A program made the position numbers and the translations under genes. A DNA stretch of 64,000 nt, from assembly GCA_009783465.1 (NCBI GenBank), contig WRDM01000001.1, forward strand, positions 1 through 64,000. The letters run 5' to 3'. The stretch is from Phycisphaerae bacterium (GTDB taxonomy: Bacteria; Planctomycetota; Phycisphaerae; SM23-33). This document shows positions 1 to 8,802 of the stretch, piece by piece (positions within the stretch are counted from its first letter, which is position 1; each line of letters starts with the position of its first letter). Below the pieces are notes generated by a model. The model saw nothing but the letters and a program-made list of their open reading frames with translations. It was not told the origin of the DNA and did no database searches.

Positions 1-2806
1 AGCTGTTGACCTCGCGGCCATCGGGGAGCGTCATTTTCTTGACAGGCATGCGGACGTCCTGGGTCTGCGTGGTCATGCTGACGAGGGTAAACCGCATGGC
101 GTCGGCGCCGTGGCTGTCGATGATATCCAGCGGGTCGATGCCGTTGCCGAGGCTTTTGGACATTTTTCGCCCTTCGCCGTCCTGGATCATCGCGTGGATG
201 AAGACGTCGGAGAAGGGGATGTCGCCGACGCAGTATTGTCCCATCATGACCATGCGGCTGACCCAGAGCGTGATGATTTCGCGCGCGGTGCAGAGCACGT
301 TGCCAGGGTAGTACGTTTTCAGTTCCGGCGTTTGCGTCGGCCAGCCGAGCGTGGAGAACGGCCAAAGGGCCGAAGAAAACCAGGTGTCCAGCACATCGGA
401 ATCGCGGGTGTAGCCCATGGCCTCGAGTTTCGCTTCGATCTCCGGGTATCCCGGCGCGACGCAGATGTAGGTGCAGCGTTTTTCGTTATCGAAGCGGGTG
501 GCGAGCACGTTCGTCGGTGCGAGCTGGTTCAGGTCGTCGGGCGTCTCATCGTTGCGCCAGACGCGGCTCCAGACGGGGATCTGGTGGCCCCACCAGAGTT
601 GGCGGGAGATCGGCCAATCGCGGAGGTTTTCCAGCCAGTTTCGGTAGTTGTTGGCGTAGCGGTCGGGCGTGAATTTCAGCCGCCCGTCCAGCAACGGCGC
701 GAGCGCCAGACCGGCGAGGCTGTCACGTGACGCGGGCGTCCCGCCCGCGTTGTGCGTTCCATGAACCAAGCCATTGAAGGACGAAGAATTGCCTTCGGAA
801 TCTGCCGCCGAGGGCGAGACGCCCTCGGGACACGCGGGCAAGATGCCCACGTCACGGGGCTTGTTCACGGCCACGTACCACTGGTCGCTGAGATACGGCT
901 CGATGGGCACGTGGCTGCGATAGCTGTGGCCGACTTCGTGCGTGTAGTCGCGGACGTTTTCGAGGAGTTTTTCCGTGCGGAACCATTCGACGATGGCCTT
1001 GCGGGCTTCGAAGCGGTCCATGCCGATGAACGCCTCGACGTCGGGATTTTTGATCGTCTCCCAGTCCGTCCAGCCATGCTTGTGACTGATCGTGCCGTCA
1101 GGGGCAAGCACGTTGATCTGCACGTACGGCGCGAAAAGGCCGGAATAGTTCGTCGGGGCGATGGTGCGTGCGATTGTCGTCTCGTGCCGCCGCCCGATTT
1201 CATAGTCGTTGGTGTCGTGCGCGGGCGTGACCTTGAGAAATCCCGTGGAAAACCGGGCCTTTTCGTCGGCGGATTCGGGATCGGGCAGCACGACGTGTTC
1301 ATCGGCGATGATGGGAATGATTCGTCCCACGATCGGCAGCCGCACGGTTTTTCCCACAAGATATTTCGCCCGCGGATCGGCGGGATGCATCGCCACGGCG
1401 GTGTCGCCAAGCATCGTTTCAGGGCGCGTGGTGGCGACGGTCACGTGCGTTAACGTGACGCGGGCATCTTGCCCGCGTGTCTCGAGGGCGTCTCGCCCTC
1501 GCTGTGCGTTCCCGCCAACGAACGGCCAATTCTGCAAACCGATTCTCCCCGGATTTTGCGCCACATAATTTATGGCATGGTTGAAATCTTCCTCATCGCG
1601 AATCAGGTGGTCGTAATATTCATCTTGCCATAGTGTGCCGGTTCGTCCCAACATCGCGTTGATTTGTTTGGCTGTGAATGATTTCCAGCTATGCAGAATG
1701 TCTTGGAGACTATGGTCCGCCAGCGGGTGTATGACCACATGCACGTGATTCGGCATGACGCACCAGGCAAGCAACTCATATCGTTCCAGATCGAAATGTT
1801 TCAGTGCATCAGCGACAACCTGAGCGATTTCCGGCTTTTTCAGGAGGCATTCGCCGGCCCCGGCGTCGAGGAAACTCTCGACCCGGTCGCTGTAGAGCTT
1901 GTCAAGCTCATATTCCTCGCGAGCGGTAAGTTCACGCTGTTGCTGTTTCGCTCGCGTAGCGATGTCCTCTCGCTCCTGTTTCCAGCCCATCAGCACGTGC
2001 TTGGGCATGGCGTCGTCCAGGCGGAAAGTGACGGCATACGTGCCGCCCGGACGTGTCCAGTGGGGAAGGTAACGGCCTTGGTTTTTTTCGAGATAGTGGT
2101 CGTCTGGCACGTTTGCCGCGGGCGAGACGCCCTCGGGACACGCGGGCAAGATGCCCGCGTCACGAATCACCACCGGCTCCGTCAACGGATACCGCAAATA
2201 GTAGAAATGCCCAGCCACGCTTTCGTGTTCCACCTCGTCGTCGGCGAGAACGGTTTGGGTGGCGGGGTCCCAGTTGACCAGTCGCTTGCCGCGGTAGATC
2301 AGCCCGTCGGCGAAGAGTTTGAAGAACGTCTCGCGGACGGCGGCGGCGCAGGTGTCGTCCATGGTGAAGCGCGTGCGGTTCCAGTCGCAGGAGCAGCCCA
2401 TCGTGCGGAGCTGGCCGAGGATGCGGGCTTCGTATTCGTCTTTCCATTCCTGGATACGGCCGACGAATTCGGCGCGCTCGAAGTCGGTGCGTCGTCGGCC
2501 TTCTTCGGCGAGGATGCGTTTTTCGACGACGGTCTGCGTGGCGATTCCCGCGTGATCGGTGCCGGGCATCCAGAGCGTGTTGAACTGCTGCATTCGCCGC
2601 CAGCGGATCAGCACGTCCTGAAGCGTGTTGTTGAGGGCGTGCCCCAGATGCAGGGCGGCCGTCACGTTCGGCGGCGGAATGACAATGCAGTACGAATCCG
2701 CCGCGTTGGCGGGATCGGCGTCGAATGCGGCATGCTGTTTCCACAGGTCGTAGATCGGCTGCTCGACGCTCTTGGGGTCGTACACTTTGGCTAATTCGGT
2801 TGTCAT
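1..2806 (-). CDS. valS: Valyl-tRNA synthetase with in-frame transposase and REP insertions (3' end outside window)
   Basis: Charges tRNA-Val with valine in the cytoplasm. The frame is open from the ATG at 2806 to the window edge (935 codons). Visible landmarks are the HIGH-type HLGH at residues 53-56, LVNWDP, the editing-domain entry VATTRPETMLGDTAV (about residues 453-467), and a KMSKSLGNGIDP signature near 125-165. Two stretches are foreign. Residues about 215-451 are a REP-flanked Y1 transposase, and residues about 651-695 are a second REP insertion after EPYLSDQWYVAV. I translated both codon by codon and neither contains a stop or breaks frame. alaS ends 38 bases upstream on the same strand, so the two probably form an operon. 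The synthetase assignment is certain. Whether the mature protein keeps the inserts is unknown. Confidence 0.95.
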   Translation of the reverse strand, partial: MTTELAKVYDPKSVEQPIYDLWKQHAAFDADPANAADSYCIVIPPPNVTAALHLGHALNNTLQDVLIRWRRMQQFNTLWMPGTDHAGIATQTVVEKRILAEEGRRRTDFERAEFVGRIQEWKDEYEARILGQLRTMGCSCDWNRTRFTMDDTCAAAVRETFFKLFADGLIYRGKRLVNWDPATQTVLADDEVEHESVAGHFYYLRYPLTEPVVIRDAGILPACPEGVSPAANVPDDHYLEKNQGRYLPHWTRPGGTYAVTFRLDDAMPKHVLMGWKQEREDIATRAKQQQRELTAREEYELDKLYSDRVESFLDAGAGECLLKKPEIAQVVADALKHFDLERYELLAWCVMPNHVHVVIHPLADHSLQDILHSWKSFTAKQINAMLGRTGTLWQDEYYDHLIRDEEDFNHAINYVAQNPGRIGLQNWPFVGGNAQRGRDALETRGQDARVTLTHVTVATTRPETMLGDTAVAMHPADPRAKYLVGKTVRLPIVGRIIPIIADEHVVLPDPESADEKARFSTGFLKVTPAHDTNDYEIGRRHETTIARTIAPTNYSGLFAPYVQINVLAPDGTISHKHGWTDWETIKNPDVEAFIGMDRFEARKAIVEWFRTEKLLENVRDYTHEVGHSYRSHVPIEPYLSDQWYVAVNKPRDVGILPACPEGVSPSAADSEGNSSSFNGLVHGTHNAGGTPASRDSLAGLALAPLLDGRLKFTPDRYANNYRNWLENLRDWPISRQLWWGHQIPVWSRVWRNDETPDDLNQLAPTNVLATRFDNEKRCTYICVAPGYPEIEAKLEAMGYTRDSDVLDTWFSSALWPFSTLGWPTQTPELKTYYPGNVLCTAREIITLWVSRMVMMGQYCVGDIPFSDVFIHAMIQDGEGRKMSKSLGNGIDPLDIIDSHGADAMRFTLVSMTTQTQDVRMPVKKMTLPDGREVNS
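724..856. repeat. REP-family insertion inside valS
   Basis: Contains GCGGGCGTCCCGCCCGC near 732-748, then GAGGGCGAGACGCCCTC at about 810-826 and a degenerate third hairpin to about 855. It is read in frame as part of ValS, giving residues such as LPACPEGVSPS and NAGGTPASRD. Flanking synthetase sequence is continuous on both sides. Confidence 0.85.
1455..2164 (-). mobile_element. REP - Y1 (REP-associated tyrosine) transposase - inverted REP, inserted in frame within valS
   Basis: The segment has an inverted pair of REP doublets at its ends (1455-1500 and 2116-2164). Between them lies a RAYT-like open frame: GRYLPHWTRPGGTYAVTFRL at its N-terminus, the HUH motif HVH at valS residues 354-356 within VMPNHVHVV, and a candidate catalytic tyrosine in EYYDHLIRDEEDF (Tyr397/398) followed by YVAQNP. 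These match the Y1/IS200-like single-strand transposase family that mobilises REPs. The frame continues from valS into the transposase and back into valS with no stop codon. The original transposase start is not obvious. The domain looks catalytically complete. Confidence 0.9.
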
Positions 2807-2844
2807 GATGTATTGCTCGTGAATCCGTTACGTTATCGTGTGGT

Positions 2845-5487
2845 TTATCCGAGTTTTTCTTTCGCGTATTCCGCGGCCAGGCGTAGCGCGTCGTCGAGAC
2901 CTTCGGGTTTCTTTCCTCCGGCTTGGGCGAGAGTGGGTTTTCCGCCGCCGGAACCGTCGACGGCCGGGGCGGCCGCCTTCACCCAGTCGCCCGCTTTGAT
3001 CTTGCCCGACTTCGCCAGCGCGTCATCCACCATCGCGACGAGGGTAACTTTGCCCTCCGCCACGCCGCCGACAAAAATCGCGACGTGCCCCTGCTGCCGC
3101 AACTGATCGCACCGCGTCCGCAGCGTCTCGGTGTCGCCGGCCGCCGAACGGGCAATCACCGCCTTGCCCGTGGCTGTCTCCATCGCCGCCACCACGGCCA
3201 AATCATTCCCACCCCCGGAGGCCGGCTTCTTCCGCAACTCCTTGATCTCCTTCTGCATCGCCTCGACGCGGGCGGGCAGTTCCTCCGCGGAGCAACGCAG
3301 CAATGCGCCCAGTTCACGAAGAACCTGTTCCTGCTCGCGCACATGCTTCAGGGCCGCGGGACCGGAGACGGCGGTGATTCGCCGCACACCCTTGGACACC
3401 GACTCTTCGCTGACAATCTTGAACAATCCAATTTCCCCTGTGGCCTTAACGTGCGTGCCGCCGCAAAACTCCACCGCGTCAACGAATTCCTCATTGCTGA
3501 TCGTAATCACGCGCACCGGGTCGGGATACTTTTCACCGAACATCGCACGCACATCAGGAATGGCCTTCGCCTGGGCCAGCGGCATCACCGTCGCGATCAC
3601 CGACTCATTCGCCTGCACGCTGACGTTCACACGCGACTCAATGCAGTCGAGTTGCTCCCGCGTCACGGCCTGACCGTGCGTGAAGTCGAATCGCAACCGT
3701 TCCGACGACACCTCACTGCCGGCCTGGTTCACCTCGTCGCCGAGCACACTTCGTAACGCAGCATTCAGCAAATGCGTGGCTGTGTGGTTCCGCATCGTGC
3801 CAGGCCGCTTCAAGTCGTGCCCCGGCTGTACGTCCTGCCCCACCCGCAGCGTGCCGTCCACCTGTGTGCCGACATGCAGCACGCACTGACCAGCCTGAAT
3901 CGTGTTGTCCACGCCGAACAAGCCGCCCTCAAACCACAGCACGCCCGTGTCGCCGACCTGTCCGCCCTGCTCGGCGTAAAAGTTGGTCTTGTCCAACACA
4001 ACGGACGCCTTTGTGCCGGCGGCCAGTTCACCGTCGCGAATGAATTCGTCGCCGATCACCCAGCCAAGCACCTTCGCCGTGATCGTCTGCTCCGCGTACT
4101 TCGCCGAATCGTCCGTCGCCGGCAGGCCGACGATCGCCGCCGTTTTGAACTGCTCCCCGCCGCCGCTGGTGGCTTTGTGGCGGGTCATTTCGGCGTCGTA
4201 GCCTTCGGCGTCCACGGCCAGGCCTCGCTCTGCCGCCATCAGTTGCGTCAGGTCCAGTGGGAAGCCGTACGTCGCGTATAAATCAAACGCCAGCTTGCCG
4301 CTAATCGTTTTCCCGCCGTCGGCCTGCAATTTGCCGGCCTGCTTGTCGAAGAGGTCAATCCCGCGATCCAACGTTCGGCCAAACGATTCCTCCTCCGACC
4401 GGATCGTCTCCATCACGTACGCCTGCCGGGCGCGGATTTCCGGGAAGCTCTCGCCCATCAGTTCGACGACGGTCGGCACGATCTGGCTGAGGAACGCCCC
4501 TTCCATGCCCAGGTATTGCCGCCCGTAGCGACACGCGCGGCGAAGGATGCGGCGAAGCACATACCCTCGGCCCTCGTTGGACGGGATCACGCCGTCGGCG
4601 ATGGCGAACGTCAGCGTGCGCGAGTGGTCGGCGATCACGCGATAGGCGATGTCCCCGACGTCCTCCAGCGCCCCGCCGTACGGGCGGGCCTTGGCGAGTT
4701 TTTCCGTCGCGCGGAAAATGCCGCCGAACACGTCGATGTCGTAGTTGCTCTCCACACCCTGCAACACGCGGCTGATGCGTTCGAAGCCCATGCCCGTGTC
4801 GACGTGGCGGGCAGGCAGCGGGCTGAGTTTGCCGCTCTCGTCGCGGTTGAACTGCATAAAAACGTTATTCCAGATCTCAACGACGCGCGCGTCGCCGGCG
4901 TTCACCAATGGCCCGCCAGAAAAATCCGGCGTGAAATCGTAATGAATCTCGCTGCAAGGCCCACAAGGCCCTGTCTCGCCCATCTCCCAGAAATTATCCT
5001 TCTTGTTGCCCGGATGAATCCGCTCCGCCGGCAAATACTGCAGCCACAACGCGCGGGCCTCGTCGTCGGGGGCGAGGTTCTCCTTCGAATCGCCCTGAAA
5101 ATACGTCGCGTGGAGACGCTTCGGGTCAAGCCCCCACACCGCCGTCAGCAACTCCCACGCCCAGCCGATCGCTTCCTTCTTGAAGTAATCGCCGAAACTC
5201 CAATTCCCCAGCATCTCGAAAAACGTGTGGTGATAATGATCCTTGCCCACGTCCTCAAGATCGTTATGCTTGCCGCCGGCGCGGATGCACTTCTGACTGT
5301 TCGCGGCCCGATTATACGCCCGCTTCTCGCGGCCTAGGAAAATATCCTTGAATTGATTCATGCCCGCGTTGGTAAACAACAGCGTCGGATCCTCCGCCGG
5401 CAACAGCGAACTCGACGGCACAAACACATGGCCACGTTGTTCAAAAAACTCAATAAACTCACGCCGAATCTGATTACAGGTTTTCAT
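2845..5487 (-). CDS. alaS: Alanyl-tRNA synthetase
   Basis: Charges tRNA-Ala and edits mischarged serine or glycine. At 880 residues it has the normal length. The N-terminal catalytic part shows FFEQRGHVFVPSSSL, TNAGMNQFKDIFLG and GNWSFGDYFKKEAI. The editing site has H568 and H572 (HTATH) with CGGTH at C675-H679 as further zinc-site residues. The C-Ala domain ends in GGKPTLAQAGG. The frame extends upstream to 5565, but that part runs through a repeat, so I chose the ATG at 5487, where MKTCNQIRREF matches the family start. It is followed 38 bases later by valS. Confidence 0.97.
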   Translation of the reverse strand: MKTCNQIRREFIEFFEQRGHVFVPSSSLLPAEDPTLLFTNAGMNQFKDIFLGREKRAYNRAANSQKCIRAGGKHNDLEDVGKDHYHHTFFEMLGNWSFGDYFKKEAIGWAWELLTAVWGLDPKRLHATYFQGDSKENLAPDDEARALWLQYLPAERIHPGNKKDNFWEMGETGPCGPCSEIHYDFTPDFSGGPLVNAGDARVVEIWNNVFMQFNRDESGKLSPLPARHVDTGMGFERISRVLQGVESNYDIDVFGGIFRATEKLAKARPYGGALEDVGDIAYRVIADHSRTLTFAIADGVIPSNEGRGYVLRRILRRACRYGRQYLGMEGAFLSQIVPTVVELMGESFPEIRARQAYVMETIRSEEESFGRTLDRGIDLFDKQAGKLQADGGKTISGKLAFDLYATYGFPLDLTQLMAAERGLAVDAEGYDAEMTRHKATSGGGEQFKTAAIVGLPATDDSAKYAEQTITAKVLGWVIGDEFIRDGELAAGTKASVVLDKTNFYAEQGGQVGDTGVLWFEGGLFGVDNTIQAGQCVLHVGTQVDGTLRVGQDVQPGHDLKRPGTMRNHTATHLLNAALRSVLGDEVNQAGSEVSSERLRFDFTHGQAVTREQLDCIESRVNVSVQANESVIATVMPLAQAKAIPDVRAMFGEKYPDPVRVITISNEEFVDAVEFCGGTHVKATGEIGLFKIVSEESVSKGVRRITAVSGPAALKHVREQEQVLRELGALLRCSAEELPARVEAMQKEIKELRKKPASGGGNDLAVVAAMETATGKAVIARSAAGDTETLRTRCDQLRQQGHVAIFVGGVAEGKVTLVAMVDDALAKSGKIKAGDWVKAAAPAVDGSGGGKPTLAQAGGKKPEGLDDALRLAAEYAKEKLG

Positions 5488-5553
5488 GGTAAAACAGATT
5501 GTACGAGGGGACGGGCGTAACGACAAGACGCCAGAAACGCAACGCCAGGGCCA

Positions 5554-5756
5554 TCGTATGCACATTCCTCATTATCGCACGGGATTCCTGTTCAGGCGCC
5601 ACTGGCCGCAGGCCCTGCCAGTTTGCGTTGTAAGACGATGTGGGCGACAGAACGCTTCGCCTGTCACAACGATCGGCAACGCAAAATGGCAGGACCTGCG
5701 GCCAGGTGCGCCTGAACAGGAGTGTCACGCGGCAAACCGAATAATGCCCATGCGGT
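5554..5756. repeat. Long inverted repeat, family C copy 1
   Basis: Imperfect hairpin of about 200 bases filling the gap between alaS and the dehydrogenase. The arms carry GGCCGCAGGCCCTGCCAGTT and its complement. The outer ends resemble those of the copy near 30.3-30.5 kb (GCACGGGATTC and a CGTATGCAC end). Confidence 0.8.
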
Positions 5757-5770
5757 TTCCCACGTCGTCG

Positions 5771-6811
5771 CTACTCGTAACTCAGCATCGCCTTCAAATA
5801 TTTTTGCGGGTCCTTGTCGATCATTTCGTACGCCCGCTGGGCCTGGGTGAACGGGACCGTGGTTGACGTAAAGTGGCGAAAGTTGAGTTTGCCGGCGGCG
5901 ATGAGGTTGACCACTTCGCGGATGACGCGGGGACGGTCCCAGAAATCCGGGCGGAGCGGGCAGCCCCAGACGCCCATGGAGGCTTTGAGCGTCACGCGGT
6001 TGTGCAGGAATTCCTCGCTGAGGTTGATGTGGGCGTGGACGTCAGGGTACATGCCCGCGGCGATCACCGTGCCGCCGACGGCGGTCGCCTGCACGGCCTG
6101 GGCGAGGGCGCGCGTCGTGCCCGAGCATTCGATAATCACATCGGGAGGCCTGCCGTCGTTGAGGCGGCGGATGGTCAGCCCCGGCAGGTCGGCCAACGGA
6201 TCGACGCCGATGGCGCCCACCGTGTCCGCCGCGATTTTTCGCCGCTCCGCGATCGGATCGACCATAAACACCCGCCGCGCGCCACGCAACGCGCACAACT
6301 GCGCCGCCATCTGACCCACCACGCCCCCGCCGAACACCACGGCCACGTCGCCAAGGTGAATGTCCGCGTCGTTCACCGCCACCATCGCCACGCCCGTCAG
6401 ACTCACCATCACGCCCGACTCGTTCGGCACCGACTCCGGCAACACGGCCATCTCGTACCCCATCGTCAGCAGCGCGTGCGTCTGATGCTGCGCGACCGAC
6501 CACACGCGGTCGCCCACGCGGACGCCCTCGGTGCCGGGACCTACCTTTTCCACCACGCCGATGTTGTCATACCCCGCGTAACGGAACGGATAAAACGGCG
6601 GCGCGTCGGGGCCTTTGTCGATGAACATGCGATGCTCGTTCATCGTGCGGGTCATAAACGGTGTCGCGCCACGATAGGACGCCAACTCCGTCCCATGACT
6701 GATCGCCGACAACACCGTCCGCGCCACCATCTGTCCCGCCGCGGGCTCCCCAATCGGCAGGTCCTCATACGCCACAGTAAACGGCTTGGAAAACACCAGT
6801 TTGCTCGCCAT
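5771..6811 (-). CDS. Zinc-type alcohol dehydrogenase-like (MDR superfamily) oxidoreductase
   Basis: A 346-residue medium-chain dehydrogenase/reductase, probably NAD(P)(H)-dependent. The N-terminal half is GroES-like (SAISHGTELASYRG, FRYAGYDNIGVVEKVG, GDRVWS). The Rossmann half has VVFGGGVVGQMAAQLCALRGA around residues 155-175 and D190 after VFMV, which favours NAD. The usual catalytic zinc motif GHE and the four-cysteine structural zinc loop are not evident, so it belongs to a divergent branch whose substrate I cannot name. AAGGAG lies just upstream of the ATG. It is transcribed alone between two intergenic gaps. Confidence 0.85.
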   Translation of the reverse strand: MASKLVFSKPFTVAYEDLPIGEPAAGQMVARTVLSAISHGTELASYRGATPFMTRTMNEHRMFIDKGPDAPPFYPFRYAGYDNIGVVEKVGPGTEGVRVGDRVWSVAQHQTHALLTMGYEMAVLPESVPNESGVMVSLTGVAMVAVNDADIHLGDVAVVFGGGVVGQMAAQLCALRGARRVFMVDPIAERRKIAADTVGAIGVDPLADLPGLTIRRLNDGRPPDVIIECSGTTRALAQAVQATAVGGTVIAAGMYPDVHAHINLSEEFLHNRVTLKASMGVWGCPLRPDFWDRPRVIREVVNLIAAGKLNFRHFTSTTVPFTQAQRAYEMIDKDPQKYLKAMLSYE

Positions 6812-6880
6812 GGTTTGGCTCCTTTTCGTTTCGACAACAGAATGAACACGTATTGATTATTCTTGCAAAGAATGGAAACG

Positions 6881-7822
6881 TCAATCGCGGAGCGGTTTTT
6901 CCAGCATGAAGACGTCGCCCCCTTGGGACGATACTCCGTCGCCAACAATGCAAAAACCGAGTTTCTCCGCCAGTTTTAGGCTTGGCGTATTGTCTTTCCG
7001 CACCATTGCGGTTGCTGTCGCATAGCCCAGCTTTTGGGCATGACGCAACATGTCCGCGCACGCCCGGGAGGCCACATGTTTACGCCGGTACTCGGGAATG
7101 ACGCGCACGCCGACACTCACGGCGTTTTTTTCCTTTTCATACAGCGACACATCGCCAGCCAGCCCCGAATCTGTTTGAATCGCGAACATTTCAAAATACG
7201 AGCCTTCATACGTCGATGTATGCCATGCTCCAATCATCACCAGAATTTCTTCGCGTGTTTTTCCGGTATAAAAATTCCGCGCAAGAAATTCACCGTCGTT
7301 TTCGTGATAATGCCGCAATGAAACACGCGGACGTTTTTCCGCGAACTGTTGCTCCAGGCGGAGAAGTGTTTCTTTGTTCTTCAAACCCGACCGGAATCCC
7401 GTGAGGGCGCCGTTTTTTCCAAGCACGCGGTGGCAGGGAATAAGAATCGGGATCGGATTGCGGTGATTGGCCATGCCGACCGCCCGTGCCGCCTTCGGAT
7501 GGCCCGCCAGGGCGGCCAGCGCGGAGTAACTGATCGTCATTCCGTAGAGCAGTTCACGTTGCATGGTTGCCCACACGCGTTGGAAAAATTCGCCGCCCGC
7601 TGGTTTCAACGGCACATCGAACGTTCTACGTTCGCCCGTGAAATATTCCAGCAATTGCATGGCCGCCCTGTGTAAAACCTGCGTAGTCGCGTTGTGATGG
7701 CCCGCGAAATCGGACACGTCGCAAATGCCCGGCATGTCACCGTGAAATACATTGGTAATGTATTCGCCAGCGGCGACGATGGTTAATTTTCCAATCGGGG
7801 TTTCCATGCGAATGCCGTTCAT
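6881..7822 (-). CDS. O6-methylguanine-DNA methyltransferase fused to a GNAT acetyltransferase
   Basis: Residues 1-160 form an Ogt/AdaC-type suicide DNA repair protein. The acceptor Cys130 lies in IPCHRV, and the following NGALTGFRSGLKNKETLL is typical. Residues about 168-313 look like a GNAT N-acetyltransferase (VIPEYRRKHVASRA as the acetyl-CoA loop, then KLAEKLGFCIVG). I chose the ATG at 7822 because it overlaps the surE stop as ATGA; an in-frame start at 7840 is also possible. The fusion suggests linked repair and acetylation, but the acetylation substrate is unknown. The coupled position behind surE implies co-transcription. Confidence 0.88.
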   Translation of the reverse strand: MNGIRMETPIGKLTIVAAGEYITNVFHGDMPGICDVSDFAGHHNATTQVLHRAAMQLLEYFTGERRTFDVPLKPAGGEFFQRVWATMQRELLYGMTISYSALAALAGHPKAARAVGMANHRNPIPILIPCHRVLGKNGALTGFRSGLKNKETLLRLEQQFAEKRPRVSLRHYHENDGEFLARNFYTGKTREEILVMIGAWHTSTYEGSYFEMFAIQTDSGLAGDVSLYEKEKNAVSVGVRVIPEYRRKHVASRACADMLRHAQKLGYATATAMVRKDNTPSLKLAEKLGFCIVGDGVSSQGGDVFMLEKPLRD

Positions 7823-8781
7823 CGTTCGTCCCTCATCCATTGTCGCATTTCGTTCAGCCTGCCGTGGTTTGTCATGTCGGTGTGGAGCGGGGTGATGGTG
7901 ATGTATCCGGCGGCGAGTTGGGTGACGTCGGTGTCGGTGGGGTCGGGTCGGTGGGCGTAGGTGTCGCCGAGGCGGTAGCGTTTTGTGTGCGGATCCTGAT
8001 CCATATGCTGGTCCCAGTCCGTGTCCTGATCCTGGTCTGGGTTGGCGGGGTTAGGGATGAGGACGTATTCATCGTCGACGCCGGAGGTGGATTGCGGCAC
8101 GACGCGGACGGCGGGGGAGGAAACAGGCACAATGTTTTCCTCAGGTTTGCCCAATGGATCGCACAGCGCGGGCGAGACGCCCGCGCCACGGGAAGGCGGC
8201 ACGACGCGGACGGCGGGCAAGACAACCGTGTCACGAGAATGCGGTTGTCCTGTCAGTGGTGGGATGTTGACGTTGATGAGGTCGCCGGGCGCGAGGCCTC
8301 GAGCGAGGAGTTGATTGAGGACGCGTCGGCAGTGGGCTGCGACGGCGGCGAATTGTTCGGGGGTGAGCGGTTGGTTGTCGTGGAGGGCGGCGGAGAACGC
8401 GACGGCGGGGATGCCGAACATGGCGGCCTCGGCAGCGGCGGCGACCGTGCCGCTGTAGAAGACGTTGACGCCGACGTTGGCACCGGCATTGATGCCCGAG
8501 AGGACCAGGTCCGGCGGCGAGGGCAGGAGGTTGCGAATGGCCAATCGCACGCAGTCAGCGGGTCGGCCGTCGACGCTCAGCCCGTCAAACGCGGCCTGGA
8601 CGTGGGCGACACGGAGTCGCCGCACCGTCAGCGGATGTGTCAGCGTAATGGAGTGCCCCGCCGCCGACTGCGGACCGGCCGGCGCGACCACCGTCACCTC
8701 GCCCAGGTCCGCCACGGCCTGCCGCAGCGCCGCCAGGCCCGGCGCGGCAATGCCGTCGTCGTTGCTCAGAAGAATTCGCAC
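7819..8781 (-). CDS. surE: 5'/3'-nucleotidase SurE with a REP insertion
   Basis: Metal-dependent nucleoside monophosphate phosphatase of the stationary-phase survival family. It opens with MRILLSNDDGIAAPGL, then has SAAGHSITL, DGRPADCVRLA and LVLSGINAGANVG with a metal-binding Asn. At 320 residues it is longer than the usual 250 or so. The excess lies around residues 189-230, where a REP hairpin and a duplicated PAVRVVP segment interrupt the C-terminal part. The family sequence resumes with YRLGDTYAHRP and TQLAAGYITITPLHTDMT. A pseudopilin gene ends 21 bases upstream and the methyltransferase/GNAT gene overlaps its stop. Confidence 0.93.
   Translation of the reverse strand: MRILLSNDDGIAAPGLAALRQAVADLGEVTVVAPAGPQSAAGHSITLTHPLTVRRLRVAHVQAAFDGLSVDGRPADCVRLAIRNLLPSPPDLVLSGINAGANVGVNVFYSGTVAAAAEAAMFGIPAVAFSAALHDNQPLTPEQFAAVAAHCRRVLNQLLARGLAPGDLINVNIPPLTGQPHSRDTVVLPAVRVVPPSRGAGVSPALCDPLGKPEENIVPVSSPAVRVVPQSTSGVDDEYVLIPNPANPDQDQDTDWDQHMDQDPHTKRYRLGDTYAHRPDPTDTDVTQLAAGYITITPLHTDMTNHGRLNEMRQWMRDER
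8094..8217. repeat. REP insertion in surE bounded by a 22-base direct repeat
   Basis: The REP core GCGGGCGAGACGCCCGC sits at about 8168-8184. An identical 22-base sequence beginning GCGGCACGACGCGGACGGCG occurs at 8094-8115 and again at 8196-8217. Both copies are translated as PAVRVVP within SurE. Confidence 0.8.
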
Positions 8782-8802
8782 GCGATCCGCTCCGGTGAGT
8801 AT

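Noticed and set aside
1455-2164. Intein inside ValS
   Set aside because: No intein splice-junction residues (Cys/Ser first, HN-Cys/Ser/Thr last) or Hint-domain blocks. HVH and the YYDHL region identify a Y1 transposase.
1691-2794. Long plus-strand open frame across the valS transposase region
   Set aside because: It is the antisense shadow of valS and matches no family, while the minus strand carries clear motifs throughout.
5487-5565. Extended alaS start
   Set aside because: The extra 26 residues come from the repeat region and do not resemble AlaS; MKTCNQIRREF fits the family start.
7872-8234. Pro/Ser/Thr-rich minus-strand frame within surE
   Set aside because: Composition is typical of a shifted reading of GC-rich coding DNA, and surE motifs are in the other frame.
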